Shown piece after piece: positions 1 through 6,658 of a stretch of DNA of 11,607 bases. This DNA comes from Prevotellaceae bacterium (GTDB taxonomy: Bacteria > Bacteroidota > Bacteroidia > Bacteroidales > Bacteroidaceae): contig JAFLUV010000041.1 in assembly GCA_022508635.1 (NCBI GenBank), forward strand, positions 2,487-14,093, written 5' to 3'. The notes beneath the pieces are model-generated. The model was not told the origin of the DNA and did not search any database. It saw nothing but the letters and a program-made list of their open reading frames with translations. Position 1 is the first letter of the stretch. Each line of letters opens with the position of its first letter. Position numbers and translations under genes: made by a program.

Positions 1-121
1 TTGAGAATGCCGTCCGACTCTCTTGAGAGTGCTGTCAGTACTCTCTTGAAAGTAGTCCAGTACTCTCTTGAGAGTAGTCGAGTACTCTCCTGAGAGTAGT
101 CCAGTACTCTCTTGAGAGTAC
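1..121. repeat. Tandem array of 22-bp units with palindromic core
   Basis: Six copies of a unit centred on the palindrome TACTCTCTTGAGAGTA (7-bp arms around TT) are seen. The TTGAGA-like element starts at 1, 23, 46, 68, 90 and 112, so the spacing is 22, 23, 22, 22 and 22 bp. Copy 3 has GAAAGT instead of GAGAGT and copy 5 has CT instead of TT at the centre. The last copy (104-121) is the most symmetric, with 8-bp arms. Linkers between palindromes are short and conserved (AGTCC/AGTCG). The first copy is cut by the window edge, so the array is longer than seen. Function is unknown: it could be a multi-site operator, a transcription stop for an upstream gene, or a slippage-prone intergenic repeat. 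Confidence 0.9.
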
Positions 122-441
122 AAAGACCATATAAAAGAGAATGATTTTCAGTTATACCGAGAGACAACTTCCATGCTGCCGAGGGACCTCGTCTGCTCTC
201 CCGTTACCGCCTCGCGAAACGCAGCAGGGACAAGTTCCGGCCAGAAGTCCCTGAAGCCGGATGCCACGGAAAAGTCCGCATACATGCAGAGGGGGACACG
301 GCGCAAGACAAACGAACCTGACGGCGCAAAGACGGCAACAATACGCCGCAGTTCCGGCAAAGACAGGCACACATTTCAGGACAGAGCAATCCGGCAACTC
401 AATTTTTCGGGAATACACTTCCTTATTTTTCATTTTTTTCG
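122..441. other. Intergenic stretch without a convincing gene
   Basis: This stretch separates the palindromic array from the ilvC promoter. Several overlapping short open frames exist on both strands, the longest being a minus-strand frame at 152-523. None has a recognisable domain, a signal peptide or a plausible start context. They overlap each other in several frames, which is expected by chance in GC-rich DNA. I found no tRNA-like fold or riboswitch by eye. It may be a degraded gene or leader DNA of the unseen upstream gene. Confidence 0.5.
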
Positions 442-449
442 TACCTTTG
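442..449 (+). promoter_or_regulatory. Bacteroidetes -7 promoter box for ilvC
   Basis: TACCTTTG matches the Bacteroidetes primary sigma factor -7 consensus TAnnTTTG exactly. It lies just downstream of a T-rich tract (about 424-439). No clear TTTG-type -33 element is present 19-21 nt upstream. Transcription would start near 453, giving a 5' leader of about 65 nt before the ilvC start at 517. Confidence 0.7.
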
Positions 450-516
450 CGCCCGAATAACAGGATAACAGCACCAAGAAACGATTCAAACCTAAACAAT
501 AATTCAAAGTAAAGCA

Positions 517-1560
517 ATGGCAAAAATGAATTTTGGCGGTGTCATCGAAGAAGTAATGACCCGCGAAGAGTTCCCTCTTGAAAAAGCACGTGAGATTCTG
601 AAGAACGAGACAATCGCCGTCATCGGATACGGCGTACAGGGTCCCGGCCAGGCATGCAACCTGCGCGACAATGGCTTCAACGTCATCGTAGGCCAGCGCC
701 AGGGCAAGACTTACGAGAAAGCAATAGCCGACGGATGGGTTCCCGGCGAAACACTCTTCTCAATCGAAGAAGCAGCCACCAAAGGCACCATCATCATGTG
801 CCTGCTCTCCGACGCAGCAGTCATAAGCGTATGGCCCACGCTGAAGAACTACCTGACGCCCGGCAAAGCTCTCTACTTCTCCCACGGCTTCGCCATCACA
901 TGGAACGACCGTACCGGATGCGTACCCGCAAAGGACATCGACGTCATCATGGTAGCTCCCAAAGGCAGCGGCACAAGCCTGCGCACCATGTTCCTCGAAG
1001 GCCGGGGCCTGAACAGTTCATACGCCGTATACCAGGACGCCACAGGCAAGGCATTGGAGCGCACCCTGGCACTCGGCATCGGCATCGGCAGCGGCTACCT
1101 CTTCGAGACAACTTTCCAGCGCGAAGCCACCTCCGACCTCACAGGCGAGCGCGGCTCACTCATGGGTGCCATCCAAGGCCTGCTGTTGGCCCAGTATGAA
1201 GTACTTCGCGAAAACGGCCACACACCCTCCGAAGCCTTCAACGAGACTGTAGAAGAACTCACCCAGAGCCTCATGCCCCTCTTTGCCAAGAACGGCATGG
1301 ACTGGATGTACGCCAACTGCTCAACCACCGCACAGCGCGGAGCACTCGACTGGTACCCACGCTTCCACGACGCCATCAAGCCCGTAATGCAACAACTCTA
1401 CGACAGCGTAAAGAGCGGCAACGAAGCACAAATCAGCATCGACTCCAACTCCAAGCCCGACTACCGCGAAGGCCTTGAGAAGGAACTCGCCGCCATGCAC
1501 GAAAGCGAAATGTGGCGCACCGCAGAGACAGTTCGCAAGCTCCGTCCCGAGAACAACTAA
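517..1560 (+). CDS. ilvC: Ketol-acid reductoisomerase (NADP+), IlvC
   Basis: This cytoplasmic enzyme converts acetolactate or acetohydroxybutyrate to the 2,3-dihydroxy acids of valine, isoleucine and leucine synthesis, using Mg2+ and NAD(P)H. The 347-residue protein has an N-terminal Rossmann domain with GYGVQG at 37-42 and a beta2 cofactor loop VGQRQGK at about 58-64. The catalytic-type His is in FSHGFAI (H123) and the APKGSG segment follows at 147-152. The knotted helical domain supplies metal ligands in DLTGER (D207, E211) and ETVEEL (E243, E247), and a substrate-binding CSTTAQRG at 268-275. GPGQA replaces the GHAHA of the best-known enzymes, as I recall for Bacteroidetes homologues. The ATG at 517 is preceded by an A-rich leader without a Shine-Dalgarno sequence, normal for this phylum. 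No other ilv or leu genes are adjacent inside the window, so it may be expressed from its own promoter at 442-449. Confidence 0.97.
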   Translation: MAKMNFGGVIEEVMTREEFPLEKAREILKNETIAVIGYGVQGPGQACNLRDNGFNVIVGQRQGKTYEKAIADGWVPGETLFSIEEAATKGTIIMCLLSDAAVISVWPTLKNYLTPGKALYFSHGFAITWNDRTGCVPAKDIDVIMVAPKGSGTSLRTMFLEGRGLNSSYAVYQDATGKALERTLALGIGIGSGYLFETTFQREATSDLTGERGSLMGAIQGLLLAQYEVLRENGHTPSEAFNETVEELTQSLMPLFAKNGMDWMYANCSTTAQRGALDWYPRFHDAIKPVMQQLYDSVKSGNEAQISIDSNSKPDYREGLEKELAAMHESEMWRTAETVRKLRPENN

Positions 1561-1576
1561 CTCTCAAGAACGCAAA

Positions 1577-1615
1577 GGAAAAGGGGGAACGCATCGAAGC
1601 GCTCCCCCTTTTTCC
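1577..1615. terminator. Bidirectional hairpin terminator between ilvC and the outer-membrane protein gene
   Basis: GGAAAAGGGGGAACGC (1577-1592) can pair with the segment GCGCTCCCCCTTTTTCC (1599-1615) around a loop of about 6 nt, with one A-C mismatch. The A-tract on one side and T-tract on the other make it an intrinsic terminator readable from both strands. It sits 16 nt after the ilvC stop and 18 nt beyond the stop of the convergent gene ending at 1634, so it can end both transcripts. Confidence 0.85.
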
Positions 1616-1633
1616 GTATCACCGCACCTGCCC

Positions 1634-2110
1634 TTAGAAGTAGTAGCCGAAGCCAACCTTCAGGCCAAGCTTCGTAAAGTCCTTGAAATGATTCAAAGAC
1701 ATATCGCAGAAGATAGCAGGCTCAATGCTGACATGGTCGTTCAGATAGAAGCAATAGCCTATCTCAGGAGTAAGGTAGACGACATTAATCCACGGATCGA
1801 TGTGCTTGTACTTGAACGCACCGCTAAAATAAAGACCGTTCTGCTGCATATAGTAACGGCCTGCCACACCCAGGTCAACACTACACTCACCATTCTGGCT
1901 CTCAAACCCGATATCGCCATACAGCATCCAGCCGTCACTGACGAAATAGCCCGCATTAGCCTGAAAGCCGATGTAGAAATCGGAATTCTTGCTGTAACCA
2001 AGGCCAAGGCCTGTCATCGAAGCACCCACATACTTGGTTCCCTGCTCAAACTGTGCCGAAGCACCGAGAGAAACTGCTGCAAGAAGCAGCGAAAGAATAA
2101 TTTTCTTCAT
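1634..2110 (-). CDS. Small outer-membrane beta-barrel protein
   Basis: This 158-residue protein starts with a clear Sec signal peptide: MKK, a hydrophobic stretch, then ASA|Q with cleavage after about A19. The mature part is rich in Gly, Tyr and Phe and alternates polar and hydrophobic residues in short strands separated by turns. It ends in GFGYYF, a C-terminal aromatic residue as used for outer-membrane insertion by the BAM complex. At about 139 mature residues it fits a small barrel of roughly 8 strands, like the outer-membrane beta-barrel families common in Bacteroidetes. Ligand and function cannot be read from the sequence. The start lies 17 nt after the stop of the upstream CstA-family gene, and no exact TAnnTTTG box was found just upstream. 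It is probably the third gene of that operon and ends at the hairpin at 1577-1615. Confidence 0.8.
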   Translation of the reverse strand: MKKIILSLLLAAVSLGASAQFEQGTKYVGASMTGLGLGYSKNSDFYIGFQANAGYFVSDGWMLYGDIGFESQNGECSVDLGVAGRYYMQQNGLYFSGAFKYKHIDPWINVVYLTPEIGYCFYLNDHVSIEPAIFCDMSLNHFKDFTKLGLKVGFGYYF

Positions 2111-2127
2111 AATTAAGTTATTTATAT

Positions 2128-3588
2128 TTAAGAAGGTTTTGTTTTATGAATCTGAAGATAATGTCTTATATATCTGCTAAACAATAACGCCAGTACAGCC
2201 ATCAGGAAGAAGCCGGCGCAAAGACCGATGGAAAGCGAAAGGCTGAAGCCCTCAGGAGCAATAAGGATGTAGCTGCTGCACACCACCGTCATGAAAAGTG
2301 CCGGCATCAGCGCTACCCAGTAGCAACGTCCCTGCCGTGCAAGCCATACCGCTGCTGCCCACAGCATGATGCAGGCCAGCGTCTGGTTTGTCCAGGCAAA
2401 GTATCTCCACAAGACATTGAAGTCAACGAAAAACAATGCAGTCGTGATGGCAAAGAGAGGCAGGCAAAGCAGCAAGCGCTTGGCAATGCTCTTTTGGCTA
2501 AGATGCAGGAAGTCTGCAACAATAAGACGAGCACTGCGAAAAGCCGTGTCGCCGCTGGTAATGGGAGCAGCCACAACGCCGAGAACGGCAAGCACCGCAC
2601 CGACACTTCCCATCCAACTAACGCTTATCTCCTTGACGACAATGGCAGGATTGCCCAGCGCAGCCAGCTTTTCGTATGCCGTCGCACCCGGTTCTCCAGG
2701 CAAGGCACTGGCAAACTTTACGGCAGCAGCAGCCCAAATAAGCGCCACGACTCCCTCTGTTATCATTGCTCCATAGAAAATAGGACGTCCCAGACGTTCA
2801 TTGGTCAGGCATCTTGCCATGAGAGGACTTTGCGTACCATGGAAACCGCTTATTGCCCCGCAGGCAATAGTGATACACAGCATCGGAAAGATGGGCAGTC
2901 CTTTCGGATGATGACTCACAAAAGGAGCATCCGTAAGCTCAGGCATCCAGCCATCCTGCGTATAGATTCCCCAGCAGATACCTATCGCCATAAGCAGCAA
3001 GGCAAGGCCAAAGACAGGATATATCCTGCCAATGAGCTTGTCAATGGGCAACAGCGTCGCCAGTATGAAATAAAGGAAAATAACCGTCAACCAAAAACTA
3101 TTAGAAAAGAACCATCCTCTGTCTGGTATCATATTGTCGAGCAACGAAGCCGGTGTCGTTACGAACACTGCACCGACCAGCACCAGCAATACCAACGCAC
3201 CGATTCGCATCAAAAGACGCATCCCGTCCCCCAACTCGTCTCCGATTATCTCAGGCAAAGAGACACCTCCCCGACGGATACATATCATGCCGCAAAGGTA
3301 ATCGTGGACAGCTCCGGCAAAGATGCAGCCCAGAACAATCCAAAGGTAGGCAGCAGGTCCGAACAAGATACCCATGATGGCTCCGAAAATAGGTCCAGTA
3401 CCTGCAATGTTAAGAAACTGAATAAGAAAGACACGCCAGGCAGGCATTGGCATAAAGTCCACGCCATCCTTCTTTGCATAGCAGGGCATAGCTGCTGCAT
3501 CGTCGGGACGGATAACACGCTCCATGACGGCACCATACAGCAGATAGCCAAGCAACAAGCAAACAAATGATAACGAAAACGATATCAT
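2128..3588 (-). CDS. CstA-family carbon starvation / pyruvate-peptide transporter (second copy)
   Basis: This is a 486-residue polytopic inner-membrane protein of the CstA family (carbon starvation protein, which includes E. coli CstA and the pyruvate/H+ symporter BtsT). Family signatures are clear: QFLNIAGTGPIFGA at 57-70, HDYLCGMICIRRGG shortly after, LPEIIGDELG, ACGAISGFHGTQSP in the middle, GAMITEGVVALIWAAAA, and APITSGDTAFRSARLIVADF. It belongs to the shorter class; E. coli CstA and BtsT are about 700 residues. The substrate is uncertain, with pyruvate or small peptides most likely from the family. The ATG at 3586-3588 overlaps the TGA of the upstream paralogue as ATGA, indicating translational coupling. 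It is clearly paralogous to that neighbour along its whole length but diverged, especially in loops and at the C-terminus, which favours a different affinity or substrate over a recent duplication. Confidence 0.93.
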   Translation of the reverse strand: MISFSLSFVCLLLGYLLYGAVMERVIRPDDAAAMPCYAKKDGVDFMPMPAWRVFLIQFLNIAGTGPIFGAIMGILFGPAAYLWIVLGCIFAGAVHDYLCGMICIRRGGVSLPEIIGDELGDGMRLLMRIGALVLLVLVGAVFVTTPASLLDNMIPDRGWFFSNSFWLTVIFLYFILATLLPIDKLIGRIYPVFGLALLLMAIGICWGIYTQDGWMPELTDAPFVSHHPKGLPIFPMLCITIACGAISGFHGTQSPLMARCLTNERLGRPIFYGAMITEGVVALIWAAAAVKFASALPGEPGATAYEKLAALGNPAIVVKEISVSWMGSVGAVLAVLGVVAAPITSGDTAFRSARLIVADFLHLSQKSIAKRLLLCLPLFAITTALFFVDFNVLWRYFAWTNQTLACIMLWAAAVWLARQGRCYWVALMPALFMTVVCSSYILIAPEGFSLSLSIGLCAGFFLMAVLALLFSRYIRHYLQIHKTKPS

Positions 3589-5078
3589 ATCCCCTTTCTT
3601 TTGTTTTTAATCCAGAACAAAATAGCTACCACGACAGTAAAGACACCGCCTATGGAATAGCCAGTCATCGTATCCATACCAAATCCGTTCTCCTTGTCTA
3701 TCAGAATAAAACATACACTGACAGCACACATAAACACGGCTGGGAAATACGCTATCAGCCAAGACCAATGCGGCAAGATGCCCCGTCCGTCAGTCCGATG
3801 ACACAGATAGTGCGCAATGGTAAAGAAGGTAAAGGTTGCCAATACCTGATTAAACCACGACACATAGAGCCATAAGACCTTGAAGCTACTGACGTTCAGC
3901 ATGGCAATGGCAACGGCAAACAACGGAGCAGTAAGCACAAGGCGCTTCACGAGCGGCTTCTGGTCGTAATGACTGAAGTCTGCCACTATCATACGTGCTG
4001 CGCGGAAAGCACTGCCTCCCGTACTCATCGGAGCCGCCACAATACCAAGGACAGCAAGGACAAGGCCTGCATTGCCTAACCAGTCGTAGCACATTTGGTT
4101 GACCAGCAGGCCGGGATTCATCTTCGCCGTTCCGCAGGCAGTCATGGCGTTATATAGTTTTTCGTAAGGCGTACTTCCCGCAATGTCTAAGACATCAACG
4201 AACTTCATTGCAGCGGCAGCCCAAATGAGCGCCACCACGCCTTCTGTAACCATTGCACCATAGAAACAGCGCAAGCCGTACTTCTCGTTCTTTATGCATC
4301 GCGCCATCATAGGGCTCTGCGTAGCATGAAACCCACTGACTGCACCACAAGCTATCGTAATAAATAGACCAGGAAACAAGGGCGTATATTTCACAGGATA
4401 ATGATCCGTAAAAGCAGATGCAAGACCAGGAATATGGCCTTCATGTGTGAAAATGCCAACACCAATAAGAACCGCCATAATGAGCAAGGCTGCACCAAAC
4501 ACAGGATAGACATTTCCAATAATTTTGTCAATGGAGAATAACGTGACTGCCAAATAAAAACACAGTATCAGAACCGTCCACAGCAGATTAGTGTTGGCAA
4601 CATCAAACAGGCGTAAGGTCAGTTGTTCCATTAGTCCTGCTGGAATCAGTACGAACGAAGCACCAACACAAATCATCAGCACCAACGTGACAATGCGCAT
4701 CACGAGTCGGCATACACTGCCAAGCTCGTCACCGATAATCTCAGGAAGTCCCATCCCGTCACGCCGTATGCTGATCATACCGGCCATATAATCATGCATT
4801 GCTCCGCCAAGTATGCAGCCTAACACTATCCAGAGAAAAGCTGCAGGCCCATAGAGCACGCCCATCATGGCACCAAAAATAGGTCCTGTACCAGCGATGT
4901 TGAGGAACTGAACTGTGTAAACTTTCCATGTAGGCATAGGAATGTAGTCGGCACCATCCTGCTTCGTGTAGCAGGGCGTCCTTCTGTCAGGATTCAGGCC
5001 AAAAACCTTTTCCACAAAACCACCATAAACAAAATATCCAAGCACCAAACATGCTAAAGAAATGCAAAATGTGAGCAT
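3585..5078 (-). CDS. CstA-family carbon starvation / pyruvate-peptide transporter (first copy)
   Basis: This 497-residue inner-membrane transporter is the first gene of the minus-strand operon. It carries the CstA-family motifs: QFLNIAGTGPIFGA at 57-70, HDYMAGMISIRRDG at 95-108, LPEIIGDELG at 111-120, ACGAVSGFHATQSPMMAR at 243-260, GAMVTEGVVALIWAAAA at 274-290 and APMSTGGSAFRAARMIVADF at 349-368. Hydrophobic segments run along the full length, with a short basic C-terminus (KNKRKG). Family members import pyruvate (BtsT, CstA) or peptides (CstA) when carbon is scarce; which applies here cannot be told. A -7 box on the minus strand at 5114-5107 gives a short leader of about 25 nt before the ATG at 5078. 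No BtsS/BtsR-type two-component genes are nearby. The stop overlaps the next gene's start by 4 bp. Confidence 0.93.
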   Translation of the reverse strand: MLTFCISLACLVLGYFVYGGFVEKVFGLNPDRRTPCYTKQDGADYIPMPTWKVYTVQFLNIAGTGPIFGAMMGVLYGPAAFLWIVLGCILGGAMHDYMAGMISIRRDGMGLPEIIGDELGSVCRLVMRIVTLVLMICVGASFVLIPAGLMEQLTLRLFDVANTNLLWTVLILCFYLAVTLFSIDKIIGNVYPVFGAALLIMAVLIGVGIFTHEGHIPGLASAFTDHYPVKYTPLFPGLFITIACGAVSGFHATQSPMMARCIKNEKYGLRCFYGAMVTEGVVALIWAAAAMKFVDVLDIAGSTPYEKLYNAMTACGTAKMNPGLLVNQMCYDWLGNAGLVLAVLGIVAAPMSTGGSAFRAARMIVADFSHYDQKPLVKRLVLTAPLFAVAIAMLNVSSFKVLWLYVSWFNQVLATFTFFTIAHYLCHRTDGRGILPHWSWLIAYFPAVFMCAVSVCFILIDKENGFGMDTMTGYSIGGVFTVVVAILFWIKNKRKGI

Positions 5079-5106
5079 GAGCTTTTCTTTTCATTATATC
5101 TGGCTA

Positions 5107-5114
5107 CAAAGTTA
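5107..5114 (-). promoter_or_regulatory. Bacteroidetes -7 promoter box for the cstA-cstA-omp operon
   Basis: Read on the minus strand the sequence is TAACTTTG, an exact match to TAnnTTTG. It lies 29 nt upstream of the ATG at 5078. No TTTG -33 element at the usual 19-21 nt spacing was found. The box sits in a short AT-rich region (5079-5172) shared with the divergent promoter at 5161-5168, so a regulator binding here could affect both operons. Confidence 0.6.
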
Positions 5115-5160
5115 CGAAAATTTTACAAACCATAAGTTATAAATTATGAACATTTTTTCG

Positions 5161-5168
5161 TATCTTTG
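5161..5168 (+). promoter_or_regulatory. Bacteroidetes -7 promoter box for the GHL10-fasciclin operon
   Basis: TATCTTTG matches TAnnTTTG exactly and follows an AT-rich stretch with a T-run (5153-5158). Only four bases (CAGC) separate it from the ATG at 5173. Transcription is therefore expected to begin at or next to the start codon, giving a leaderless or nearly leaderless mRNA. A -33 element is not obvious. Confidence 0.65.
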
Positions 5169-5172
5169 CAGC

Positions 5173-6636
5173 ATGAAATATACATTATATATAATATTAT
5201 ATTTTATAGCTATAGTTTTTTGCTGCAATGCCGAAGCACAAAACCTTTTTTTCTCTGCTCCTCCAGCCCCTAAATACGAAGTGCGTGCCGTATGGGTGAC
5301 GACGCTGAACGGATTAGACTGGCCAACAACAAAGGCTACGAATGAGACAAACAGGCAACGTCAGCAACAGGAACTCTGCCAGTTGCTCGACCAGCTACAA
5401 GCCTGCCATATCAATACGGTTATCTTACAAACACGCATCCGCGGATCAGTCATCTATCCGAGCAAAATCGAGCCATGGGACGTTGCACTTACCGGGCAAT
5501 ACGACCGTGATCCAGGTTATGACCCCTTGGCCTTTGCCATTGAGGAGACTCACCGCCGTGGCATGGAGTTGCACGCTTGGATAGTCACGGTACCAGCTTT
5601 CAAGACAGCAGTTGCATCAAAGATGGGCAAACGAAGCTTGTTCAAGACACATCCGGAACTCTTGCGCAAGCATAGCGACCAGTATTATTTGGATCCGGGC
5701 CTGCCAGGCTCTGCCGACCACCTTGCCGAAATTTGCCGCGAGATTGTGAGCCGCTACGATGTAGATGGCATTCACTTTGACTACATACGCTATCCTGAAC
5801 AGGCCGAGACTTTCTCCGATGCTGCTTCCTACAAAAAGTATGGCAAGGGAAAGGACAAACGTGCATGGCGTCGCGACAACATAACACACATCGTAAGGAA
5901 AGCCTACGGAACCATCAAAGCCCAGAAGCCCTGGGTACGAGTCAGCTGTTCGCCCGTAGGCAAGTTTAACGATGTGACCCGTTACTCTGCACGTGGCTGG
6001 TCTGCCTACGGAACAGTACATCAGGATGCACAAGGATGGCTGCGCGAGGGCATTATGGATATGTTGCTGCCGATGATGTATTTCCAAGGCGACCATTTCT
6101 ATCCATTTGCTGCTGACTGGCAGGAGCATTCATACGACCGCACCGTTGCACCCGGACTCGGCATCTATTTCCTCTCGCCAAAGGAGAAAGACTGGGAGTG
6201 GGGCATCATCCAGCGTGAACTCTGCTACCTGCGAGACATAGGGCTCAGTGGACAGGCATTCTTCCGCAGCCGTTTCCTGACGGACAACACGAAGGGCATC
6301 TATGACTACCTGCTTCGCCATTTCTATCCCTACCCTGCCCTGCTTCCGCCCATGAAGTGGCAAAGCAGCGAGCCTCCTTCCATGCCATTGCTTGTAGAAC
6401 GCGAGAGACGAGGCATCAATGAGTATTTGAAATGGATGCCGCAAGAAGGTTGCCGCTACGTCATTTATGCCAGTGACCAAAGTCCTATAGATACCAACGA
6501 CCCACAAAATATCGTCAAGGTAACGTCCGACACTGACTACACCTATAGTCTGCTTGGTGCCTACTACCATAACTATCACCTCGCCATCACTGCCCTTGAC
6601 CGCTACGGAAATGAAAGTCTCCCACTTGAACTATAA
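5173..6636 (+). CDS. Secreted GHL10-family glycoside-hydrolase-like protein (YngK/DUF187 type)
   Basis: This 487-residue exported protein has a hydrophobic signal peptide at 1-22 (cleavage near NAEA|Q). The catalytic-type TIM barrel spans about 33-395 and resembles the GHL10 family (PF02638). It has EVRAVWVTT at 36-44, the strand and turn TRIRGSVIYPS, GMELHAWIV, and DGIHFDYIRYP at 198-208, whose Asp/Tyr-rich motif is the family hallmark and probable active site. A later segment LLPMMYFQGDHFYPF also fits. The C-terminal part (about 405-487), ending in AITALDRYGNESLP, looks like a fibronectin-III-like domain often attached to these proteins. Natural substrates of the family are poorly known; cell-wall or surface glycans are plausible. 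The in-frame ATG at 5146 was rejected because the promoter box lies inside that extension and the signal peptide starts only at 5173. The next gene follows after 22 nt, so the two are probably cotranscribed. Confidence 0.88.
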   Translation: MKYTLYIILYFIAIVFCCNAEAQNLFFSAPPAPKYEVRAVWVTTLNGLDWPTTKATNETNRQRQQQELCQLLDQLQACHINTVILQTRIRGSVIYPSKIEPWDVALTGQYDRDPGYDPLAFAIEETHRRGMELHAWIVTVPAFKTAVASKMGKRSLFKTHPELLRKHSDQYYLDPGLPGSADHLAEICREIVSRYDVDGIHFDYIRYPEQAETFSDAASYKKYGKGKDKRAWRRDNITHIVRKAYGTIKAQKPWVRVSCSPVGKFNDVTRYSARGWSAYGTVHQDAQGWLREGIMDMLLPMMYFQGDHFYPFAADWQEHSYDRTVAPGLGIYFLSPKEKDWEWGIIQRELCYLRDIGLSGQAFFRSRFLTDNTKGIYDYLLRHFYPYPALLPPMKWQSSEPPSMPLLVERERRGINEYLKWMPQEGCRYVIYASDQSPIDTNDPQNIVKVTSDTDYTYSLLGAYYHNYHLAITALDRYGNESLPLEL

Positions 6637-6658
6637 CTAACTATACAATCCTATAATC

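Noticed and set aside
1..121. CRISPR array
   Set aside because: Units are contiguous with only 5-6 nt conserved linkers; there are no unique spacers of 30-40 bp and no cas genes.
152..523. Minus-strand open frames upstream of ilvC (152-523, 148-372, 204-389) as small genes
   Set aside because: They overlap one another in different frames, lack recognisable domains, and one crosses the ilvC promoter and start codon.
1475..2116. 213-codon plus-strand frame spanning the end of ilvC and the outer-membrane protein gene
   Set aside because: It runs through the terminator hairpin and is antisense to a protein with a clear signal peptide and C-terminal aromatic residue.
2494..3570. 358-codon plus-strand frame antisense to the second CstA-family gene
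   Set aside because: Its composition is that of a reverse-strand shadow, without hydrophobic or domain patterning; the minus strand holds full CstA-family motifs.
5146..5172. Upstream ATG at 5146 as start of the GHL10 gene
   Set aside because: The extension MNIFSYLCS overlaps the -7 box and would sit before a complete signal peptide beginning at 5173.
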